A DNA stretch of 64,000 nucleotides from Bacteroidia bacterium (lineage in GTDB: Bacteria; Bacteroidota; Bacteroidia; Flavobacteriales; Flavobacteriaceae). Below are positions 1-8,540 of the stretch, piece after piece. The notes under the pieces are model-generated. The model saw nothing but the letters and a program-made list of their open reading frames with translations, did not search any database and was not told the DNA's origin. A program made the translations under genes and the position numbers. Location of the stretch: assembly GCA_030428705.1 (NCBI GenBank), contig JAUIDI010000001.1, positions 806,001-870,000 on the forward strand, read 5' to 3'. How positions within the stretch are numbered: position 1 is the stretch's first letter; every line of letters begins with the position of its first letter.

Positions 1-48
1 TGTATTCACATTGATGCAAATACTTCGCCTAAAAAATCATATTGTACA

Positions 49-462
49 CTATTTACGGTCTTTTAACCTGTAGACAAATTTAAGACCGCTCCAATCATCA
101 TCAATTGCACATACTTTTACATCTACCAGTCCATTCTTTAGAAGATAACTGCGTATGTAATCCCGTGAGAGGTCGGTTTTTATCGTAGAACTGCCCTTTG
201 GCCAACTGACCCATAGTATTCCATCTTTCTTGAGTAATGGTTTTAGTCGAAGGGAATCTTCATGAAATTGAATCATTTCTGTGCAAAAAAGGTGTATAAA
301 GTCGGCAGTTTCCGGTTTTTCTTCCAGTATCGGATAAACTTCAGGACAACCGACCAGTAATTGCCTATAGTTATGGGGTTCGTTTGAGAAAATTACATGA
401 AATCCCTCTTTAATGCCCAATTTTTTCACCAATGGTGTTCCGGAATATCCCGCAGATGACAT
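49..462 (-). CDS. DUF3052-family protein
   Basis: This is a small soluble protein of about 137 residues. It opens with the AGYSGTPLVKKLGIK segment that is characteristic of DUF3052 proteins, and a later WVSWPKGSS segment also fits that family. The molecular function of DUF3052 is not known to me. I chose the ATG at 462 over one eight codons upstream because family members begin just before AGYSGTP, and the upstream residues are hydrophobic and atypical. The gene is divergent from the GntR regulator at 571, with about 108 bp between the starts. A regulatory link is possible but not shown. Confidence 0.8.
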   Translation of the reverse strand: MSSAGYSGTPLVKKLGIKEGFHVIFSNEPHNYRQLLVGCPEVYPILEEKPETADFIHLFCTEMIQFHEDSLRLKPLLKKDGILWVSWPKGSSTIKTDLSRDYIRSYLLKNGLVDVKVCAIDDDWSGLKFVYRLKDRK

Positions 463-540
463 AAACATAAAGGTAGGGAAAGACATTTTTCTTTCAAAAC
501 ATCTAATAAAACCGAATCGATGGCGTTAGAATTCTATAGA

Positions 541-565
541 AATCGTATACGATTCATTATCTTTG
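541..565 (+). promoter_or_regulatory. GntR-type operator overlapping a Bacteroidota -7 promoter box
   Basis: A perfect 14-bp palindrome, AATCGTATACGATT, lies at 541-554. Its core GTATAC has the GTnnAC shape of FCD-subfamily GntR operators. Three bases downstream, at 558-565, is TATCTTTG, which matches the Bacteroidota -7 consensus TAnnTTTG. No clear -33 TTTG is seen. A start site about 7 bases after the box would fall almost on the ATG at 571, so the transcript could be leaderless. Autoregulation by the downstream GntR protein is inferred from position. Confidence 0.6.
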
Positions 566-570
566 TGACA

Positions 571-1206
571 ATGGCCAGCAAAACCATTTTGAGAGACCAA
601 GTACGCGAACATCTGCTTCAACAGATGATGAGCGGTAAATTAAAGGGGGGCAAGACAATCAATCTAGCGGCGTTATCGCGTCAACTGGACGTAAGTGTTA
701 CCCCAATACGCGAGGCACTGACGCAGTTGGAACAATCACGTATTATAGAAGCCGTACCTAATCGGGGTTTTATAATCGCTGAACCCAATCGCCATGAAGC
801 CAAGGATCTTTACGAATTGGTGGCGGACCTTGAAGTTATGGCCATTGAAAATTCGGTCTTCTTTCCTACTTGTGTTGAAGGACTTCGTGAGGCGCAGTCG
901 GTGTTCAAATCGGCTCAGGACACTTTGGGCCGAATTACTGCAAAACTTGAATTTCATCGCTTGCTTACCCGTCATTATGAAAACGCTCTTGCACAGCAAA
1001 TATTGGCCGATTTGAAAACCCGGATTTTCTTTTATGAAATGGCATTGATGTCAGACGAATCTATTTACGATAAGTCGGACAACCAGCATGATGGTATTAT
1101 TTCGGCAATCGAAGACGATAACGTGCCTACTGCCGCCCTTATTCTCAAAATGAACTGGATGTTGATTTTGGATTACGTGGATAAGCAATTGGTGTTACAA
1201 CGATGA
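571..1206 (+). CDS. GntR/FCD-family transcriptional regulator
   Basis: This protein of 211 residues has an N-terminal winged helix-turn-helix (about residues 8-72, with LSRQLDVSVTPIREAL as the recognition region). The rest is an all-helical FCD ligand domain, recognisable by FHRLLTRHYENALAQQIL and by a C-terminal H-x2-I-x2-AI-x2-D pattern. FCD regulators usually sense small organic acids or sugars, and the ligand here is unknown. An upstream ATG at 520 would add 17 residues not seen in the family and would translate through the operator, so 571 is preferred. Confidence 0.85.
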   Translation: MASKTILRDQVREHLLQQMMSGKLKGGKTINLAALSRQLDVSVTPIREALTQLEQSRIIEAVPNRGFIIAEPNRHEAKDLYELVADLEVMAIENSVFFPTCVEGLREAQSVFKSAQDTLGRITAKLEFHRLLTRHYENALAQQILADLKTRIFFYEMALMSDESIYDKSDNQHDGIISAIEDDNVPTAALILKMNWMLILDYVDKQLVLQR

Positions 1207-1213
1207 ACATATA

Positions 1214-1816
1214 CTAATCTTCCAATTCTTTTAGAATTTCCTCTGCCGAATCGGTAATATTTTTATAGCTTTTATACCCCCATTTGGTAAAGAAAAAGAC
1301 GAAAATAAGGGCTAGCCCGATGCCCCCGTAGTACCAAACATTTCGGTCAACCAGAAAAAAATCCTTATTATTAAATAGTTTTGAGAATACAGCAGCGGTA
1401 GTAAACATCAGGACGAAACTTGCGTAGATTCCAAATTGTTGAAGTTTCAATAGGACTTTCTTTTCTTTGGAATAGGCTATAAGCGTTTCTTTATATGTCC
1501 TGTTCAAAATATTCAGATTCCTAACTTTTTTTAATGACCTCAAGACAAGAATAGGCATCACGACCAGAAACGCCAATGTAAATATGCCGCAAGTAATTAA
1601 ATACCAGGTATCTAGTTTAAAAAAATTGACAAGAATATAAATGGCGTTCAAAAAACAGATTGCTGCCCCAATGGTCTCATAAAATGAAATAGTTCTGAAC
1701 TTGTTCGAATAGCGTTGTTGCGTCATTTCCATAATGATTTGATCAGTTAGTTTTTTTTGTTGTTCCAATTCATTGCTCATCTGTGACCAAGCGGCCTGTA
1801 GTTGTTCTATTTCCAT
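1214..1816 (-). CDS. Four-helix membrane protein downstream of an ECF sigma factor
   Basis: The 200-residue product has a cytoplasmic-looking amphipathic N-terminus (residues 1-40, QLQAAWSQMSNELEQQKK). About four transmembrane segments follow, near residues 45-66, 72-92, 128-147 and 158-178. It starts 4 bases after the stop of the sigma-factor gene, so the two are almost certainly co-transcribed and translationally coupled. Position suggests an anti-sigma or signal-sensing partner, but no zinc-finger anti-sigma motif (HxxxCxxC) is present. The anti-sigma role is inference only. Confidence 0.65.
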   Translation of the reverse strand: MEIEQLQAAWSQMSNELEQQKKLTDQIIMEMTQQRYSNKFRTISFYETIGAAICFLNAIYILVNFFKLDTWYLITCGIFTLAFLVVMPILVLRSLKKVRNLNILNRTYKETLIAYSKEKKVLLKLQQFGIYASFVLMFTTAAVFSKLFNNKDFFLVDRNVWYYGGIGLALIFVFFFTKWGYKSYKNITDSAEEILKELED

Positions 1817-1820
1817 AGCT

Positions 1821-2306
1821 TCATGCTTTAAGGCGTGATTTTAGTTTTCCTTTTATTCGAGAGATCCGAGTTCCAACATTACTCGGTGTAAGCCCTGTTA
1901 TTTCTGCTATTTCCTCGTATTTTTTACCTTCCAAGAGCAATAACATGATTCCTTTTTCCAAAACATTCAATTGGCCGATTTGTTCATATAGCATTTTCAG
2001 GCGCTCTTCGAATTCAGCATCGTAATTACCGGTCTCCTCAATTATTACCTTGTCCATCGAAACCGAATACCCTCTTTTTTTACTTCTTTTAAGCTTGGTA
2101 AGTGCTGTATTCAATGCGATACGGTACATCCAAGTGCTAATTTTGGCGTCTCCTCGAAAAGAATCGAACGATTTCCAGAGTTGGTATACAATGTCTTGAT
2201 ATAGGTCTTGTTGATCTACTTTATTATAGGTATAAAAAGTGGTTATCTTGAATATAACCCCTTGATGTTGTTTTATGATTCGGACGAATTCCGATTCCTT
2301 GTCCAT
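1821..2306 (-). CDS. ECF-family RNA polymerase sigma factor
   Basis: This 161-residue protein has sigma-70 region 2 at about residues 12-80 (DLYQDIVYQLWKSFDSFRG and STWMYRIALNTA) and region 4 at about 105-158, ending in a helix-turn-helix (KYEEIAEITGLTPSNVGTRI). Regions 1 and 3 are absent, as is usual for extracytoplasmic-function sigmas. It heads a two-gene operon with the downstream membrane protein. Such pairs normally respond to envelope signals. The regulon cannot be told from this window. Confidence 0.9.
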   Translation of the reverse strand: MDKESEFVRIIKQHQGVIFKITTFYTYNKVDQQDLYQDIVYQLWKSFDSFRGDAKISTWMYRIALNTALTKLKRSKKRGYSVSMDKVIIEETGNYDAEFEERLKMLYEQIGQLNVLEKGIMLLLLEGKKYEEIAEITGLTPSNVGTRISRIKGKLKSRLKA

Positions 2307-2520
2307 AATTCGGATTGGTTTATGGTATTAGTAACCAACGGATTCTAAAAATCACAATTTTCAAGAGATTTTTTATTCTACGGACAACAAGAAAGACTGG
2401 AAGAGCTAAAAATAGGGTTTGGTTCGCCAGATTGCTTTTTGATGGATTTAATAGGTGTCGTCAAAAACCCGGATTCGACGGTTGTATAAAAAGTTAAGGT
2501 TATTACACCCTTCGGAAATA

Positions 2521-3612
2521 TCAATCGGTGGGGAAAATACTTTTATCGATATTGGGCAAAAGCTTGAGTGCATTCTTGTAATACACTTTTTTCAGTATTT
2601 CATCGGAAAGCCCCAAGCCGTACATCGACCAAAAGGCATGGTATTTTTTGTAATAGGGAAAGTATTCGTCATCGGTTTCCAGTACCCTGAAATATGTCGG
2701 GAATTCTTCTGGCTTCCAACTATCCTTTCCGAAAAGGATGCGATCTTGATATTTTTCAAAAAACTTTCCGGCATTTTTAGGTTGCCGGCCCAGTTCGGCG
2801 ATGACCGCTCCGATACCCACGTACATATTGGGCATTTCATCCATCAACTCCCCTAGCCTCTTCAGATTATTGGCATACCAACCCATGTGCGCATTGATGA
2901 AATTCGTATTCGGATGTTTTTTGAACATTCGATGTTGTTCATCTATTATCTGTTGCCACGGTGCCGGGTCAGTATCCGAACGCTTTCGGCGGGAATGTGT
3001 CTTTAGTTCCAACCAACGTTCGTTCTTACTGTCCATAGGATCCCAAAAAGACTTTGGGTCGGCAGCATGGATTAAAACAGGGATGCCCAATTCTCCGCAT
3101 TTGGCCCAAATGGGATCTAATCGCGTGTCGTCTATGGCCAAACGTTTGCCATCGATATCTTTATAGCGTAGTCCCAAGCTCTTATAGATTTTAAGGCCCT
3201 TGGCACCTACTTTTACATCTTCTTCAAGCTGCTTTACTGCTTTCTCCGCCCAACCAGCCTCGCCCACACCATCAAAATCGACATTGGCGAAAACGGCAAA
3301 GCGATTCGGATAGTTCGCGTTGATACTCGTTATCATCGATTTGACCCTTTCCCCCGAACCACCGCTCAGGTTGACCATTAGGCCCTCATTGAGCGCATCC
3401 ATATCCTGGATCATTTGTTTTAAAGCATCAGGAGACATATCCCTTTGATGGCTATGGATATCGATAAACGGGAATTTCGCTTTCTTTACCTCGTTTGTCG
3501 GCACGACCAAAGTGGAAATAGGATTGTATTCCTCAAATCCCATTTCCTGGGATTCCATTGTCCATGAAATTAAACCTACAAACGATAAAAGGAAAAGACA
3601 TTTTTTGGGCAT
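2521..3612 (-). CDS. Secreted amidohydrolase (amidohydrolase_2 family)
   Basis: This 363-residue metal-dependent TIM-barrel hydrolase has the metal-binding HxH in FIDIHSH (H53, H55), further histidines in VLIHAADP and FINAHMGW, and a late acidic segment (RILFGKDSW). I chose the ATG at 3612 because the protein then begins with a good signal peptide (MPKKCLFLLSFVGLISW), placing it in the periplasm. The upstream ATG adds 35 unlikely residues. Relatives include decarboxylases and lactone or amide hydrolases; the substrate is unknown. It is unlinked in function to its neighbours. Confidence 0.8.
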   Translation of the reverse strand: MPKKCLFLLSFVGLISWTMESQEMGFEEYNPISTLVVPTNEVKKAKFPFIDIHSHQRDMSPDALKQMIQDMDALNEGLMVNLSGGSGERVKSMITSINANYPNRFAVFANVDFDGVGEAGWAEKAVKQLEEDVKVGAKGLKIYKSLGLRYKDIDGKRLAIDDTRLDPIWAKCGELGIPVLIHAADPKSFWDPMDSKNERWLELKTHSRRKRSDTDPAPWQQIIDEQHRMFKKHPNTNFINAHMGWYANNLKRLGELMDEMPNMYVGIGAVIAELGRQPKNAGKFFEKYQDRILFGKDSWKPEEFPTYFRVLETDDEYFPYYKKYHAFWSMYGLGLSDEILKKVYYKNALKLLPNIDKSIFPTD

Positions 3613-3723
3613 AAGGCGGTTGCTTTTGAAGTATTGGCTGAAAATACCAAAATTTCCCATATCCATTTCCCAAAAACTCTCTAAAATTGGTCGAAAAGGC
3701 CAAATGCTAGTCGACATTCTAAC

Positions 3724-4320
3724 TCAATCGGCTTGAAATAGCTTTTTGTAATCTTCCGGAGTATCCAAATCTTGTTCCTTGCCATCGGGATTTATGGCCA
3801 TTGTATCGGACTCGTACTGGTCCAAAACATGTCTGGCACCGGTATCTCCATTCAATTTTGATAGCATCGAAAAGTATTTTTTGTCAAAAACCGCAGGTAC
3901 GCCGGCCTTTTTGTTGTACATGGTCGCCACGATTCCATAATCCCCCACTTCAAAAGTTCCGAGAAGTCGGTTTAAGTAATCCGATGAGATGAAGGGTTGG
4001 TCACAAAGCATGATCAATACGCCATCCAAAGATTTATACTCCTGCAATAAATACGCAATCCCTGTAGCTACTGAAACGCCCATTCCCATGTTCCAATTTT
4101 TATTTTCAAGAATATGGATATCTACATTTGAAATGACATTTTGAATTTCTTCGGAATTGGCTCCCAACACTACAAAAACGTCTTTCGAATCGGTTTTTTT
4201 TGCCGTTTCGATCGCGTGCCCTAGCAATGTGGTATGTTTCCAGCGTAATAATTGTTTCGGACGACCCATTCGGGAAGATTCACCGGCGGCAAGAATGAGA
4301 ATGGCAACATTTGATTTCAT
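3724..4320 (-). CDS. MobA/MocA-like nucleotidyltransferase
   Basis: This 198-residue nucleotidyltransferase carries the nucleotide-binding signature LAAGESSRMGRPKQLL at residues 9-24 and the metal-site segment MLCDQPF near residue 108. It resembles MocA, which transfers CMP to molybdopterin to make the cofactor for xanthine-dehydrogenase-type enzymes. Its start overlaps the stop of the upstream XdhC gene by 4 bases, the coupling expected for a cofactor maturation pair. No molybdenum hydroxylase subunit is present in the window, so the client enzyme must lie elsewhere or the pair has another role. Confidence 0.8.
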   Translation of the reverse strand: MKSNVAILILAAGESSRMGRPKQLLRWKHTTLLGHAIETAKKTDSKDVFVVLGANSEEIQNVISNVDIHILENKNWNMGMGVSVATGIAYLLQEYKSLDGVLIMLCDQPFISSDYLNRLLGTFEVGDYGIVATMYNKKAGVPAVFDKKYFSMLSKLNGDTGARHVLDQYESDTMAINPDGKEQDLDTPEDYKKLFQAD

Positions 4321-5330
4321 GGACTATGAATGGCCCCCGATTTATCCTTTAGTGGCATGGGTTCCTGTCCCCTTATTACCGACAGGATTTCAGAAATGAT
4401 TGAAATCGCAATTTCCTGTGGTGTTTCCGCGCCGATGTTGAGGCCCGATGGGCCGTGTATCCTATCAAAAAAAGTATCCGAAACTTCAGGGCATCGTTCC
4501 AGAAATTCGTTCAGTAATTTTTCGCGTCGCGCCGATGGCCCCAAAATGCCAAGATAAGCGGGATTCGTGCTTTTGAGCCGTAATAGATATTTCAAATCTT
4601 TTACATAACTGTGCGTCATCAAGATTACCGCCGTTTGACTATCTACAGTGCTAACATCGAGTTCTTCAGGCAAACCTGAAATGAAATCTACGGCCCCCGG
4701 AAAATCCGAAAGGTTTTTTTCCTCTGAGGCCACGGTCGCGATGGTAACTTCCCATCCGGTCAAAGAGGCATAACCGCACAACTGAACGGCATCATGCTCG
4801 GAACCGATGATCATTAATTTAAAAAGAGGAGGCATTTCCTCTTTGAAAAGTTTCAAAGTGGAATTTTCCTTAAAATCATCGCGCAAGTAAAATGCCTGTC
4901 CGTCAAATTTAAATACCGAGCCAAAATCAGGATTAGATATATCCTCAGACAAGAAATAGGACATCACTTCGAAATTTATGCGCTTTTTTAAGGCCGATTC
5001 AAAGTTTTTAATGAACGCTTCGGAAGGGTCAAAAGGCTCCAAAAGTATATATAGGATTCCCTCACAGCCTAAACGATACCTACCATCATAGGTCATGACC
5101 TTGGCCACGCCATCTTGAAAAACGGATTGTGCCTGACGTAATACTTCTTTTTCGACACAACCCCCACTGACTGCCCCGACCATTTTACCATCTTCACGGA
5201 TCAACATGCGCACACCAGGTTTACGGTACGACGAACCATCCAATGCGACGACCGTGGCCAAAACGGTCTTCAAGCCTTCTTCTTGGGCAATTCTGAAAGC
5301 ATTTATTATATTTTTCAACTCATGGGTCAT
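4317..5330 (-). CDS. XdhC/CoxI-family molybdenum cofactor insertion protein
   Basis: The 337-residue protein has the XdhC N-terminal domain (about residues 12-80, containing GSSYRKPGVRMLI and VSGGCVEKEVL) and the C-terminal Rossmann-like XdhC_C domain (about 178-322, with YLGILGPSARREKLL and GLNIGAETPQEIA). XdhC proteins bind sulfurated molybdenum cofactor and deliver it to xanthine dehydrogenase-like apoenzymes. The gene is followed with a 4-base overlap by the MocA-like transferase. The domain order is complete. The client enzyme is not in this window. Confidence 0.88.
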   Translation of the reverse strand: MTHELKNIINAFRIAQEEGLKTVLATVVALDGSSYRKPGVRMLIREDGKMVGAVSGGCVEKEVLRQAQSVFQDGVAKVMTYDGRYRLGCEGILYILLEPFDPSEAFIKNFESALKKRINFEVMSYFLSEDISNPDFGSVFKFDGQAFYLRDDFKENSTLKLFKEEMPPLFKLMIIGSEHDAVQLCGYASLTGWEVTIATVASEEKNLSDFPGAVDFISGLPEELDVSTVDSQTAVILMTHSYVKDLKYLLRLKSTNPAYLGILGPSARREKLLNEFLERCPEVSDTFFDRIHGPSGLNIGAETPQEIAISIISEILSVIRGQEPMPLKDKSGAIHSP

Positions 5331-5382
5331 GCCTACAAGTTATCAAAAATTTGTCTTCTTCACTATTCAAAAAACGCTTTAA

Positions 5383-6105
5383 TTATTTGATTCCTGAAAA
5401 GCTTGATTTGTCAAGATAGCACTGCACATTGGGGTGGAGCCATAAGAACGAAGCGGGTAATCGAGTGCTGACATGGCCTTTTAAAAACTCTTGCACGACG
5501 GATTCCTTACCGGTTCCGGTAACAAGCAATATGATTTTTTTTGACGCGAGTATATCCCTCATCCCTAATGTTAGCCCATAGACGGGCTTCTTTACAAGAT
5601 TATCGACCATTACATGCTCCCGGGAAGTTTCAGAAAGTTTTACGACATGGCAATGCGGTATGAAACGGTCCGCAGGCTCTATAAAACCGATATGCCCATT
5701 TTTTCCAAGTCCTAAAATACAGAGATTGATAGGGCCTTGGTGTCCGATTGCAGCTTGTACCCGGTCACATTCCGCTTTTAAATCTTCAGGATCGCTCTGA
5801 AAACCAGTATAACGGTCCAAAGGGATTTTTAAAGGTTCTAGAATATTGTTACGGATATAAGACTCGCATGAACTTGGGTCATTCATCTTTAAACCGGCCC
5901 ACTCATCCAATTTAAGAATCCTTAGTTTTTCAAAGCATTTTGGATGTTCATTTTTTACGGACTTTAATTTCTGATATACTCCGAGCGGCGAATTTCCGGT
6001 AGCGACACATAATAATTGTCCGGATTTTTTCTCTAGTTCAGAAATCAGAAAATCCGTCGCTTGTAAGCTCATTCCCTCATAATCGGTACAATATTGAAAA
6101 TTCAT
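5383..6105 (-). CDS. Galactosamine/glucosamine-6-phosphate isomerase-deaminase (AgaI/NagB family)
   Basis: The 240-residue product has the NagB-fold sugar-phosphate signatures: ATGNSPLGVYQKL (phosphate loop), LDEWAG (catalytic Asp) and GLGKNGHIGFIEP (ring-opening His). In E. coli NagB the residue two before that His is Asp; here it is Asn, which to my knowledge is usual in galactosamine-6-phosphate isomerases. I therefore lean to an AgaI-type activity, converting an amino-sugar phosphate to a ketose phosphate plus ammonia. No amino-sugar operon surrounds it. Confidence 0.75.
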   Translation of the reverse strand: MNFQYCTDYEGMSLQATDFLISELEKKSGQLLCVATGNSPLGVYQKLKSVKNEHPKCFEKLRILKLDEWAGLKMNDPSSCESYIRNNILEPLKIPLDRYTGFQSDPEDLKAECDRVQAAIGHQGPINLCILGLGKNGHIGFIEPADRFIPHCHVVKLSETSREHVMVDNLVKKPVYGLTLGMRDILASKKIILLVTGTGKESVVQEFLKGHVSTRLPASFLWLHPNVQCYLDKSSFSGIK

Positions 6106-6123
6106 GTTACCTGAATAGTACGC

Positions 6124-8331
6124 TTATTTATTGAACCAATAGGTAAACTTTAAGGTCAACGCCCAATCCCTTGGGGTAAAAGGATCTATCATTTGATTAT
6201 TGGTATACACCAAGAAAAGGTCGGAAGCCGGAGCATAACGCCATTGCAGCCTAGAATTTAGGTTGAAGTTCCCCGACTGTTCGTTGTATTGAAAAAGATT
6301 GGCAAAAAACAATTTATTGGTAAAGGTTATGTCTATCTCTGAACCGATCAGCCAAAATTCATTGGTGTTCCATGGGTCAGGCAGCTTAATATGATTGTAA
6401 TTCAAATTGGCGCTCAAACTGACATAGGGTTGAAAACGATAACCCAGTTCCGTGGTCAGACTGGTGCGATTGCCATCGGCGTAATATCCCCCGAAACGGG
6501 CATCGAAGGTATAGGTAAAGAGGCTTTGCGGCTTCGATTCATACATCCATCCAAAGGCATTCCAATCATGTTTCGAACCCACGGGCAATTCGTTCATTCG
6601 CAACCCGGTAGGATCAAATGGCGATAGCAATTCGACATAATCATCCGAGACAAAAAAACTAAGATTACTACGGTCGCGAAGTGCAAAAGAATATAATAAA
6701 TAGGCCGTATGATCGGTATGTTTGAAGCTTTCATCAAAATAGTAGATGCCGTTCAACTCGGGCCCATGACTGAGTATCCTTCCCTTTTTTGGAAAAAATA
6801 AATGGCCGGCCGAACCGGTAAGATTGATGTAACCGTTTCTTGGAACATAACCGACCTCTGCTGTATAATCTTTGCCAACCCATTCTTCCTGTACCCGCCA
6901 GCTCCATTTTCGACTATTGTATTCAAGATGTGCCGCCTGCGTGATACCGCTATTGTTATCATCAGGGGCGAAAGATTTAAGGAAAAACATCTTTCCATTG
7001 TATAAATTATCGGAAGAAGCCAAATTGTACTCGACTCCGATATTTCGATTGTATTCGGGGTATTCCATTTTAAGCGAGTCGGTTTCCTGTGGGTAATTGA
7101 TGGATTGCTTATTGACGAACATCAGTCCGATACTAGATCTGCTGAACATTTTACGTTGAAGGGATACTACGGCAAAATTTTGACTTGGTAATCCTGTTTC
7201 ATCTACTTTCGCCGTCTGCATATCCATAATGCCCAAACGCCACTTTTCGTTTAGATTTCCACTGACCCTGGCCCCCGCCTGAATGGGTACGCCCAAACCA
7301 ATTCTTCTTGAAAAAAATGGACGTATGGTCTCGTAACCGAAATTTGCGAACAGATCACTGTTCTCAAGAAAGAACTGCCTGCGCTCTGGGAAGAAAAGTT
7401 CGAATCGGTCTAAATTGGTCACCTGTCGGTCAACCTCGACCTGCGAGAAATCAGGGTTCACGGTCAAGTCAAGATTCAGCGAAGAGGTAATACTGAACTT
7501 TACGTCGCCCCCGATTTTGGCATCGTATTCGGTATCACCATTGTTTTCGATATCACGACTTACGTTGCCCAGCACATAGGGAATGATCGAGAAGTTAACC
7601 CCTGGTGCCGGTGGCGGGGTATCCCAGACCAAGGTACCGGTATAGGCCAATGAAGCAGTCGGAAACTGTCTAGGGATGGGTGTCCAACTTGATTTTTCAC
7701 TGGCCTTGAGGTCGAGACGGCTAAAATTGATTCCCCATTCGGTAACGCCCTCTTCATATCGAATCGATTTAAAGGGAAGTGCCATTTCAAACACCCATTT
7801 TTCATCATCCCGGGTTGTTTTGGAAATCCACTTGCTATCCCAATTCAAGTCTACCCTACCTCCATCATACATCGTCCCGTCCCATTGGGCACCGTATGCA
7901 TTGGCTCCGAACGAAAACCCTGTGGTCTGGTTGTTAAAGGGATCCATAAAGAGCAAGAAGTTGTCGTTCTTACCAAATGAAAAATCACGACGTAACGACT
8001 CGACAAAATATTCCCCTTTTTTACTATGGTAAAAAGTTGCCAGTAGGTAAAGGTTTTTTGAATCGTAGGCCATTCGGATTTCAGTTTGTTCGTTCGCCGG
8101 GCCATCATCCATGGGGAGTACCATAAAAAAGTTTTTGGCAACATCGGTATCTTGCCAGGCCTGGTCATCACCTATTCCATCTATTATAATTGGGCTGGTT
8201 GCTTGTCTGATATTCAACCGAAAGGCTTCGTTCTTTTTTTGCGATGCGGCCTGAATTACGGTGAGTATCACAAAAACAAGGGTAAGTAAATATCTCAATC
8301 TGTTTAGGTCTTTTGAAAGGTTAATGTACAC
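6124..8331 (-). CDS. DUF5916 outer-membrane-type protein with CBM9-like N-domain
   Basis: This 735-residue protein has a signal peptide (residues 1-30, ending VIQAASQ). A carbohydrate-binding family 9-like domain (about 38-235, starting SPIIIDGIGDDQAWQDTD) is followed by a long C-terminal region of alternating aromatic beta strands that ends KFTYWFNK, as expected for a membrane barrel. This is the DUF5916 architecture common in Bacteroidota. Function is unproven; surface glycan or peptide handling is the usual guess. It starts 18 bp from the isomerase stop on the same strand, though no shared pathway is evident. Confidence 0.85.
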   Translation of the reverse strand: MYINLSKDLNRLRYLLTLVFVILTVIQAASQKKNEAFRLNIRQATSPIIIDGIGDDQAWQDTDVAKNFFMVLPMDDGPANEQTEIRMAYDSKNLYLLATFYHSKKGEYFVESLRRDFSFGKNDNFLLFMDPFNNQTTGFSFGANAYGAQWDGTMYDGGRVDLNWDSKWISKTTRDDEKWVFEMALPFKSIRYEEGVTEWGINFSRLDLKASEKSSWTPIPRQFPTASLAYTGTLVWDTPPPAPGVNFSIIPYVLGNVSRDIENNGDTEYDAKIGGDVKFSITSSLNLDLTVNPDFSQVEVDRQVTNLDRFELFFPERRQFFLENSDLFANFGYETIRPFFSRRIGLGVPIQAGARVSGNLNEKWRLGIMDMQTAKVDETGLPSQNFAVVSLQRKMFSRSSIGLMFVNKQSINYPQETDSLKMEYPEYNRNIGVEYNLASSDNLYNGKMFFLKSFAPDDNNSGITQAAHLEYNSRKWSWRVQEEWVGKDYTAEVGYVPRNGYINLTGSAGHLFFPKKGRILSHGPELNGIYYFDESFKHTDHTAYLLYSFALRDRSNLSFFVSDDYVELLSPFDPTGLRMNELPVGSKHDWNAFGWMYESKPQSLFTYTFDARFGGYYADGNRTSLTTELGYRFQPYVSLSANLNYNHIKLPDPWNTNEFWLIGSEIDITFTNKLFFANLFQYNEQSGNFNLNSRLQWRYAPASDLFLVYTNNQMIDPFTPRDWALTLKFTYWFNK

Positions 8332-8540
8332 TGACTCGTAGTACCGTCAAGAGTATGCGCCAAATTATTGAAAAGTGTACAAAGGTATTTCTTTTGTATT
8401 AATAGTTGGTTTTGTTGGTGACCCGAAATCTACGAAATAAAGCACTTTTCATTAACAATCTTTAACATTATATTATGTTCGATAACTATAATTTAAATCG
8501 ATTTTGCCCGTTCTGATGGTTGAACGTTAAATTTTTGAAA

